A stretch of DNA of 64,000 nt, taken from Deltaproteobacteria bacterium (GTDB lineage Bacteria > Desulfobacterota > Desulfarculia > Desulfarculales > Desulfarculaceae). The stretch spans positions 93,310 to 157,309 of the forward strand of contig JAHLLK010000003.1 of NCBI GenBank assembly GCA_020444165.1, given 5' to 3'. How positions within the stretch are numbered: the stretch's first letter is position 1; each line of letters starts with the position of its first letter. The notes beneath the pieces were generated by a model, which searched no databases, was not told the DNA's origin, and saw only the letters and a program-made list of their open reading frames with translations. This document shows positions 58,655-64,000 of this stretch, in pieces. The position numbers and the translations under genes are program-made.

Positions 58655-59959
58655 TCAGGCGGTAAGGGAGGAAACCACGCCGTCCAGGGTCTCGGCGGTG
58701 AATTCCATGCCGGTGCCCAGGTTGGCCAGCTCCAGGAGCTTCTCTTCCGAGACCTCCGGGGAGATGACCGCGAACACCGGGTTGATGCCGAAGATGTAGG
58801 CCACGGCCATGCGGCGCTTCCACCAGTCCTCGCCGCTGGCTCCGAAGTCGCCAAACACGGGAGCGGCCGGCGCCCAGGGGCTGAAGGGCGAGGTGAGGCC
58901 GTCCACCGGCCCGGTGATGGTGGCCAGGGCGGCCTTCAAGGCGGCTGGGTCGGTCAGACCCTCGCGGGCCGCCACCTGGGCCACCGCCGCGGCGTCCAGG
59001 CCCTGCTTGGCGCATTCCTGCATGATCTCGCCGGCGGCCTTGACATCCAGGCCCAGCTTCATGAAGCCCACCGCGGCGGCCAGATCGGTGATCAAGACGC
59101 CGGGCTCGGCCACGGCCGGCTCGGTGCGGCCGGCGGGGTCGCCGTCCAGCATCAGGAAGGTGTTGGCCGCGAAGGGGGTGTTGAAGTCCGAGCGGTGCCG
59201 GTGCACCAAGGGGGAGAGCCAGCCGGCCAGACCAGCCTCGCCCGCGCCGGCGGCCAGATCGCCCAGGCCCTTCTTGCCGGCCCAGGCGCCGGCCTTGACC
59301 ACGGCGGACAGGGCCAGGCACTGCTCCATCATGGCCTCGGCGTCGTCCAGCTCCAGGAGCCCCATGCCGCGCACCGCGATGAGCTTCAGGTTCTTCTCGG
59401 CGAACTTCTTGCCAAAGCCGAAACGGTCGCCGCTGCCCCAGAAGTTGAGCATGACCTGGGCCAAGTCGGAACCCCGCTCGGCGGCCGGGCCGGCGGCCAG
59501 GACCTGGATCATCTCGTCACCCATGGTTTTGCGGACCTCCTGGGTGGCGCTCCAGACGTCCTTGCCCCACAAGGAGGCGGCGTCTTCCACGTCGGCGATG
59601 CCGTCATGCACCCACAGGTAGGTGGGGGCGGCGGCCTTGCCCTTGATCACCAGGTAATCGAAGCCGGAGTACTTCAGCTCCATGCCGGCGTAAAGGTTCA
59701 GGGGCGCGTGGGCCACCTGGCCGGTGAGCGGGGAAACCCCGGTCAAGACGGCGCAGGAGGCGCCCGGCACTTGGGTGCCGGTCAACAGCCCGGCGCCCAG
59801 CACCAGGGGATCTTCATCTTTATATTGCTCGTACAGGGCCAAAGTGATGCCGGCGCCGCCGATCTTCGCGGCTACGAGGTCGTCGTTCAGCTCATCCTCG
59901 GCCACTTCGCCGCTGGCCAGATCGATGATCGCGATTTTATTGGCAGACAAGTAATCCAT
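58655..59959 (-). CDS. AOR-like protein lacking the Fe-S cluster cysteines
   Basis: A 434-residue relative of aldehyde:ferredoxin oxidoreductases (about 600 residues). The N-terminal domain shows AOR features (IIDLASGEVAEDELNDD, GGAGITLALYEQYKDEDPLVLGAG, GVSPLTGQVAHA, DYLVIKGKA) where tungstopterin binds. The C-terminal region is shortened, and none of the clustered Cys that bind the 4Fe-4S centre are present; only isolated Cys remain. The adjacent dicluster ferredoxin may provide the missing electron route. A partner for a tungsten enzyme, a pterin-binding scaffold or a degenerating gene are all possible. The ATG has GGGGGAGGG upstream. Confidence 0.78.
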   Translation of the reverse strand: MDYLSANKIAIIDLASGEVAEDELNDDLVAAKIGGAGITLALYEQYKDEDPLVLGAGLLTGTQVPGASCAVLTGVSPLTGQVAHAPLNLYAGMELKYSGFDYLVIKGKAAAPTYLWVHDGIADVEDAASLWGKDVWSATQEVRKTMGDEMIQVLAAGPAAERGSDLAQVMLNFWGSGDRFGFGKKFAEKNLKLIAVRGMGLLELDDAEAMMEQCLALSAVVKAGAWAGKKGLGDLAAGAGEAGLAGWLSPLVHRHRSDFNTPFAANTFLMLDGDPAGRTEPAVAEPGVLITDLAAAVGFMKLGLDVKAAGEIMQECAKQGLDAAAVAQVAAREGLTDPAALKAALATITGPVDGLTSPFSPWAPAAPVFGDFGASGEDWWKRRMAVAYIFGINPVFAVISPEVSEEKLLELANLGTGMEFTAETLDGVVSSLTA

Positions 59960-59977
59960 GATTCCCTCCCCCTTCGG

Positions 59978-60334
59978 CTAGTCCTGATAAACCGCGTTGG
60001 CCGGACATACCCTGATGCACAGGGGGCCCTCATCCTGGTCGCTGCAAAGATCGCAGGCCTCGCGAAGGAGCATGGGCTTGGCCGAGGCGTCGCCCTCTTC
60101 CTCCTGGCCTTCGTCGGTACCGCCGATCTTCTTGATTTCCAGACCTTCGGGGCGGGCGATCACCAGGCTGTCTTCTTCTTTAATGATGGCGCCGAAGTAG
60201 TCCTTGAGGTCCTTGGGCCGGTAGACCACGACGCAAGCGGACAAAAGCGCGAAGGCGTCATCGCGATGATAGCCGCAAGCCAACTCGCAGGCCATGCAGC
60301 CGGTGCATTTCTCCGGATCTATTTTTATACCCAT
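59978..60334 (-). CDS. Dicluster 4Fe-4S ferredoxin-like subunit
   Basis: A 118-residue iron-sulfur protein. The first motif CTGCMACELACGYH and the second CDLCSDQDEGPLCIRVCP give eight Cys for two cubanes, separated by a 65-residue insert with an acidic loop (GGTDEGQEEEGDAS). It resembles the small subunits of AOR and benzoyl-CoA reductase-like complexes. It starts 18 bases before the AOR-like gene. The ATG at 60334 is used, with GAGGA about ten bases upstream. Electrons from the partner enzyme would pass through it. Confidence 0.85.
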   Translation of the reverse strand: MGIKIDPEKCTGCMACELACGYHRDDAFALLSACVVVYRPKDLKDYFGAIIKEEDSLVIARPEGLEIKKIGGTDEGQEEEGDASAKPMLLREACDLCSDQDEGPLCIRVCPANAVYQD

Positions 60335-60384
60335 AACATCCAATCCTCGTCCGGGTTGACTGGGAAGGTTCCCGCGACCACGAG

Positions 60385-60400
60385 AACTAACCAGTTAGTT
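60385..60400. promoter_or_regulatory. Palindrome upstream of the ferredoxin gene
   Basis: AACTAACCAGTTAGTT is a perfect inverted repeat around CA, 51 bases before the ferredoxin start. It is a plausible operator for the divergent GntR regulator. Confidence 0.45.
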
Positions 60401-60739
60401 TTATTTAAATAACAAGGACTTAGCCTCAACCCGCCGCGGCAATCGCCACCCAAAACGGGCTGATTTTTCCATGGGACACAAAAATGCCACATTAAAACTG
60501 GCGTGGTCAACTGAAAATTTATAAATAATATAATATTTCTACGTTGTCGCCATCCCTGCGGAAAAATTGCACAAACCGCGGTCCCACTTGGGGGTTCCGA
60601 AATTTGTTGCGAGATAATACCATCTAAATCAATAGGTTGACAATTAAATTCCCAGGATGGCACAAGGTATTACCGCCGGCACCGATGGACCTCGTCACCC
60701 GAGCGCCACAAAATCTTGGCAAATATTATAATATTTTTC
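60401..60739. other. AT-rich gene-free part of the divergent regulatory region
   Basis: No gene. Holds a 16-bp palindrome AAATATTATAATATTT at 60721-60736 and a related piece (TAATATAATATTT) near 60527-60539. A TTGACA at 60637 has no good -10 partner. Confidence 0.45.
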
Positions 60740-60767
60740 TTGACACCAAACCCCGCCGCTCTATACC
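60740..60767 (+). promoter_or_regulatory. Sigma-70 promoter of the GntR regulator
   Basis: TTGACA (60740-60745), a 16-base spacer, TATACC (60762-60767). It starts four bases after the palindrome at 60721-60736, which may therefore be an autoregulatory operator. Confidence 0.55.
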
Positions 60768-60876
60768 ATGCCCATACTTCTCGAGATGCGCGGCCTCCCC
60801 TCCTCCTCCGGGCCAGATGAAGTTCCAGGACGGCCGCGCCACCACATGACGTCAATCATTTGGCCGGGAGTTGGTT

Positions 60877-61803
60877 TTGCTCTTGTTCGAGGCCGCCACC
60901 AAAACCGAGAAAGTATCCGACCGCATCATCGAGCAAATTCGCGATGCGGTCTTGTCCGGGGAGCTTAAACCCGGCGACCGCATCGCTTCGGAAAAAGAGC
61001 TGGTGGCTCAATTCGAGGTGAGCAAGGCCACCATGCGCGAGGCCCTACGGGTGCTCGAGGTAATGGGCCTGGTGGAGATTCGCAAGGGGACCCAAGGCGG
61101 GGTTTTCGTGGCGGAAGTGGACATGAAGACCACGGTCCACTCCATCATGAACTTCCTGCATTTCCGTTCGGTCTCCATCCGCGATATCACCATGCTGCGT
61201 TTCATGCTGGAGCCCTGGGTCATCCAGATCGCCATGCTGAACGCCGACGAAACCGACTACGACCGTCTGACCGAGCTGACGCTGCACGCTGATCGCAAGA
61301 CTGTGCCCGAACTGGTGCACGACATCGGCTTCCACCGTTATCTGGCCAGAATGACCAACAATCCCATCCTGATCCTGATCATGGACTTCATCGACAACAT
61401 CATCCGGGACGTCAAGTATCAGCTGAATCTGGGCGAGGATTTCTACGATCAGGTGCGGGACTCCCACACCGCCATTCTGGCCTTCATGCGGGCCGGCGAC
61501 TTCGGCGGCGCCCGCAAAGAGATCATCAGCGACATCTTGAAGGTAGGCGACTACCTCTGCACCCATACCGGCACCCCGCGCTTCGATCCAGAGGTGCTGG
61601 GCTACGAGGAAAAAATCTTCAGCTACTCCGGCGGCAACGGTGACGAGTCCCCCAAGGGGAACGGCAACGGGTCGGCGGAGTTGCTGGGCAAAATCCTGGG
61701 CCAGCAGTTGGATCCCGCCCTGCTGACCAAGGGACTTTTCCTGCGTGACCTGGGCAAGGCGCAAATCTACATGGTCCTGCCCGAGGAAACCAGCGAGGAG
61801 TAG
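60877..61803 (+). CDS. GntR/FadR-family transcriptional regulator
   Basis: A 308-residue repressor-type protein. The winged helix (about 10-75) reads KVSDRIIEQIRDAVLSGELK, SEKELVAQFEVSKATMREAL and GLVEIRKGTQGGVFVAEV, typical of the FadR subfamily. The FCD ligand-binding domain (about 95-230) has the His ligands in HDIGFHRYLA and DSHTAIL. An unusual tail of about 75 residues (Gly/Asn-rich GGNGDESPKGNGNGSAE, then helix) follows. TTG at 60877 has GGGAG six bases upstream. It is divergent from the ferredoxin/AOR-like genes and precedes mmsA by 98 bases, so it should control both. Confidence 0.9.
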   Translation: MLLFEAATKTEKVSDRIIEQIRDAVLSGELKPGDRIASEKELVAQFEVSKATMREALRVLEVMGLVEIRKGTQGGVFVAEVDMKTTVHSIMNFLHFRSVSIRDITMLRFMLEPWVIQIAMLNADETDYDRLTELTLHADRKTVPELVHDIGFHRYLARMTNNPILILIMDFIDNIIRDVKYQLNLGEDFYDQVRDSHTAILAFMRAGDFGGARKEIISDILKVGDYLCTHTGTPRFDPEVLGYEEKIFSYSGGNGDESPKGNGNGSAELLGKILGQQLDPALLTKGLFLRDLGKAQIYMVLPEETSEE

Positions 61804-61848
61804 AAACCCGATCCGGCCCGGCGCCCCTTTGGCGGGCTGGAACCAAAC

Positions 61849-61863
61849 TGACTATCTCAGTCA
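61849..61863. promoter_or_regulatory. Inverted repeat between gntR and mmsA
   Basis: TGACT-ATCTC-AGTCA, five-base arms. A candidate second operator for the GntR regulator. Confidence 0.3.
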
Positions 61864-61901
61864 TTCAGGCACTTAATAATCGTGAAGGAGTTTGGTCCCC
61901 A

Positions 61902-63386
61902 ATGGCGCATTTACCCGAGGTTAAGAAGCATTACGGTGTACTGAAGAACTACATCGACGGCGAGTGGGTCGAGTCAAAGGCCGAAACCAAGCCGGTCATC
62001 AACCCCGCCAAGAACGAGGAAGTGGCCCGGGTCCCCATGTCCAGCGTGGAAGAGCTGAACACCGCAGTGGCCGCGGCCAAGGATGCCTTCCAGGATTGGC
62101 GTGAGACCGCCCCCATCAGCCGGGTGCGCGTGTTCTTCAAGCTGAAGGAGCTGATGGAGAAACGGTTCGAGGACTTCTCCCGCGTCCTGGTGCAGGAAAT
62201 GGGCAAGACCATCGACGAGTCCCGCGGCGAGGTGCGCCGGGCCATCGAAAACGTGGAGACCGCCTGCTCCATCACCACCCTTCAGATGGGCTACTGCCTG
62301 GAGGACGGCGCGGCTTCGGGTATCGACGAGGAAGCCTACAAGACTCCGCTGGGCGTGTTCGCCTGCATCGCCCCCTACAACTTCCCCTCGATGATCCCCT
62401 ACTGGTTCTGGCCCTACGCCGTGGCCACCGGCAACACCTACATCATCAAGCCCTCCAGCCAGGTTCCCTGCACCCAGCAGATCATGATGGAAGCGGTGCA
62501 CGAGGCCGGCTTCCCGGACGGCGTCATCAACTTGGTCAACGGCTCCCACGCCCTGGCCGACGCCTTGATGAGCCACCCCGACATCAAGGGCATCAGCTTC
62601 GTGGGCTCCACCCCCATCGCCCACCACGTCTACAAGATGTCCAGCGAGTATAAGAAGCGGGTGCAGGCCCAGGGCGGCGCCAAGAACACCATCGTGATCA
62701 TGCCTGACTGCGACATCCGCCGCTCGGTGGCCAACATGCTGGCCTCCTTCTACGGCTGCGCGGGTCAGCGCTGCCTGGCCGGCGCCAACCTGGCCATCGT
62801 GGGCGGCGACGACTTCTACCGCAAGTTCATGGACGAGTTCATCGCCGGCGCCAAGAACATCCAGGTGGGTTACGGTCTGGACGAAGCCACCAACATGGGT
62901 CCCTTGGTTTCCCAGAAGGCCAAGACCAAGGTCGAGGGCTACATCCAGAAGACCGCGGATGAGGGCGCCAAGCTGATCCTGGACGGCCGCGGCATCAAGC
63001 CCGAAGGCTACGAGAACGGCGCTTTCGTGGGCCCGACCATCTTCGAGGGCGTCACCGAAGAGAACACCATCGCTTGGGAAGAGGTTTTCGGCCCGGTGGT
63101 GGGCGTGATGCGCTTCGGCAAGCTGGACGAGGCCATGGAGTTCATGAACCGTTCGCCCTTTGGCAACGCCGCTTCCCTCTACACCTCCAGCGGCCCCGCT
63201 GCCCGCAAGTTCCGCTACGAAATGAATGCCGGCAACATCGGCATCAACATCGGTATCGTGGCGGCCATGTCCTACTTCCCCTTCGCCGGCATGAAGGATT
63301 CCTTCCTCGGTGACCTCCACGGCCAGGGCATGGATGCGGTGGACTTCTTCACCGATAGAAAGGTTGTCATTACCAGATGGTTCTAG
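61902..63386 (+). CDS. mmsA: CoA-acylating methylmalonate-semialdehyde dehydrogenase
   Basis: A 494-residue aldehyde dehydrogenase. The catalytic Cys is in FYGCAGQRCLAGANLAI (Cys of QRC), the NAD-binding motif in ISFVGSTPIA, and the MmsA ending GMKDSFLGDLHGQGMDAVDFFTDRKVV is characteristic. Its reaction converts methylmalonate or malonate semialdehyde to propionyl- or acetyl-CoA with CO2 release. Valine, beta-alanine or inositol catabolism are possible sources. The ATG follows GAAGGAG. Length normal. It overlaps the next gene by ten bases. Confidence 0.94.
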   Translation: MAHLPEVKKHYGVLKNYIDGEWVESKAETKPVINPAKNEEVARVPMSSVEELNTAVAAAKDAFQDWRETAPISRVRVFFKLKELMEKRFEDFSRVLVQEMGKTIDESRGEVRRAIENVETACSITTLQMGYCLEDGAASGIDEEAYKTPLGVFACIAPYNFPSMIPYWFWPYAVATGNTYIIKPSSQVPCTQQIMMEAVHEAGFPDGVINLVNGSHALADALMSHPDIKGISFVGSTPIAHHVYKMSSEYKKRVQAQGGAKNTIVIMPDCDIRRSVANMLASFYGCAGQRCLAGANLAIVGGDDFYRKFMDEFIAGAKNIQVGYGLDEATNMGPLVSQKAKTKVEGYIQKTADEGAKLILDGRGIKPEGYENGAFVGPTIFEGVTEENTIAWEEVFGPVVGVMRFGKLDEAMEFMNRSPFGNAASLYTSSGPAARKFRYEMNAGNIGINIGIVAAMSYFPFAGMKDSFLGDLHGQGMDAVDFFTDRKVVITRWF

Positions 63387-63817
63387 ACCAATCCAATTTC
63401 CCGGAGATCAAGACCTTCTCGTCGGTCATCCGCTACTCCCTGTGCTTTGAGGAGGCCGCCCAGGAGTTCTACACCAAGGCCGCCGGCCTTCTGTCCGGCC
63501 AAGCCGAGCTGTTGAACAGCCTGGCCGAGACTCACCAGAAGCGCTACGTCCTCCTGGAGGACACCCGGCAGCAGAAGCTGAACGAGATGATCCTGGAGCC
63601 TATCTCGGACGTCTGTCGCGAGGACTTCCTGCCGGACACGGCCCTGGACACCGCCGCTGAGGTCAAAACCAAGGCTCTGGCCCTGGAAACCCTGGGCGGG
63701 AATTTCTACGAGCACCTGTCCAAGGTGAGCAAGGAACTCAGCCGGGAAGCGGCCAAAGTCTATGCCCGCATGGCCAAGGAAAACGAGAAGCTCAAGGGCA
63801 AGCTCGCCGAACTTTAG
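63377..63817 (+). CDS. Ferritin-like (rubrerythrin-type) helical protein
   Basis: A 146-residue four-helix-bundle type protein. Glu-rich helices EEAAQEFYTKAAGLL, LAETHQKRYVLLEDTRQQ, ALALETLGGNFYEHLSK and REAAKVYARMAKENEKLK follow the order of rubrerythrin domains, with E-x-x-H-like positions for a di-iron site, though not all ligands are clear. Cys at ISDVCRED is isolated and no rubredoxin domain is attached. The ATG lies within the mmsA end, so both are made together. Possible peroxide or iron role; no proof. Confidence 0.7.
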   Translation: MVLDQSNFPEIKTFSSVIRYSLCFEEAAQEFYTKAAGLLSGQAELLNSLAETHQKRYVLLEDTRQQKLNEMILEPISDVCREDFLPDTALDTAAEVKTKALALETLGGNFYEHLSKVSKELSREAAKVYARMAKENEKLKGKLAEL

Positions 63818-64000
63818 AAGATAACGGAGAAAGCCGTCCCTGGCTTTCTCCGTGGGGACCCAGCCCCAAGTGAATTGGGGCTGGGTCACGGAATACCGCT
63901 GATCTGGCGATCACCGGTATTCCGGCGGGCCTCCTGGCCCGCGTCAGAAGATAACGGAGAAAGCCGTCCCTGGCTTTCTCCGTGGGGACCCAGCCCCAAG
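63816..64000. repeat. 130-bp tandem repeat made of four hairpins
   Basis: Unit 1 is 63816-63945; unit 2 starts at 63946 and is cut by the window end after 55 identical bases. Each unit holds CGGAGAAAGCC/GGCTTTCTCCG (63825-63835/63842-63852, loop GTCCCT), a 13-bp stem (63857-63869/63875-63887), CGGAATACCG/CGGTATTCCG with an inner TGATC-TGGC-GATCA (63889-63924), and GCGGGCC-TCCT-GGCCCGC (63925-63942). Unit 1 begins inside the stop of the ferritin-like gene. Confidence 0.85.

Overview
The window is a GC-rich chromosomal segment of an anaerobic, respiring, probably flagellated Gram-negative bacterium. The best fit is Desulfobacterota (former Deltaproteobacteria), perhaps Desulfarculales-like. Support comes from multihaem cytochromes with a HdrD-like iron-sulfur protein, an AOR-type tungsten-enzyme relative with a dicluster ferredoxin, a sigma-54 activator with a sigma-54 promoter, flagellar genes, lipoproteins and periplasmic proteins, and beta-oxidation genes. 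The taxonomy is inferred from gene content; no rRNA or tRNA marker is present, only a tmRNA gene.

Layout. 0-9 kb: a string of hairpins, a sigma-54 response regulator/histidine kinase pair, a methyltransferase, and an R-M block (broken Fic gene, S subunit, nuclease-methylase fusion, excisionase-like HTH) lying next to ssrA (tmRNA). 9-14 kb: IHF-alpha, RlpA, MscS and a pair of V4R-like proteins with a small partner. 14.8-20.6 kb: a fadN-fadA-fadE beta-oxidation operon preceded by two palindromes of the Bacillus FadR type. 21-26.3 kb: a peptidoglycan/cell-shape operon (Csd6-like YkuD+NTF2 protein, membrane protein, Csd4-like M99 carboxypeptidase, bactofilin, cupin). 26.3-29.5 kb: flavodoxin, amidohydrolase, an unknown gene and a lytic transglycosylase. 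29.5-38.5 kb: overlapping addB-addA-recD2.

38.5-42.4 kb: flagellar-type genes under a textbook sigma-54 promoter and a sigma-28 promoter, with pyrR, bracketed by two inverted copies of an intergenic repeat element. A third, partial copy lies at 11.2 kb. 42.4-46 kb: NUDIX, small exported protein, HAD phosphatase, unknown NAD-fold protein, FKBP isomerase. 46-52 kb: one strand carries a NitT/TauT-type ABC importer, an iron-sulfur flavoprotein, a radical SAM-GNAT fusion and an AIR-synthase-like protein. This is a rearranged relative of the Nit1C/MSMEG_0567-0568 cluster without its nitrilase. 52-57 kb: a four-gene transmembrane redox complex (six-haem cytochrome, cytochrome b, seven-haem cytochrome/NarI fusion, HdrD-like). 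57-64 kb: a BPL_N protein, an AOR-like protein lacking the iron-sulfur cysteines with a dicluster ferredoxin, a divergent GntR regulator, mmsA and a ferritin-like protein, ending in a 130-bp tandem repeat of hairpins.

The strongest candidates for undescribed biology are the shape operon (21-26 kb), the ABC/radical SAM-GNAT/AIRS cluster (46-52 kb), the cytochrome-HdrD complex (52-57 kb), AddA with an apparent second Fe-S nuclease, and the two families of intergenic hairpin repeats. Reading was by eye; domain calls rest on motifs and remembered families, and no database search was run.
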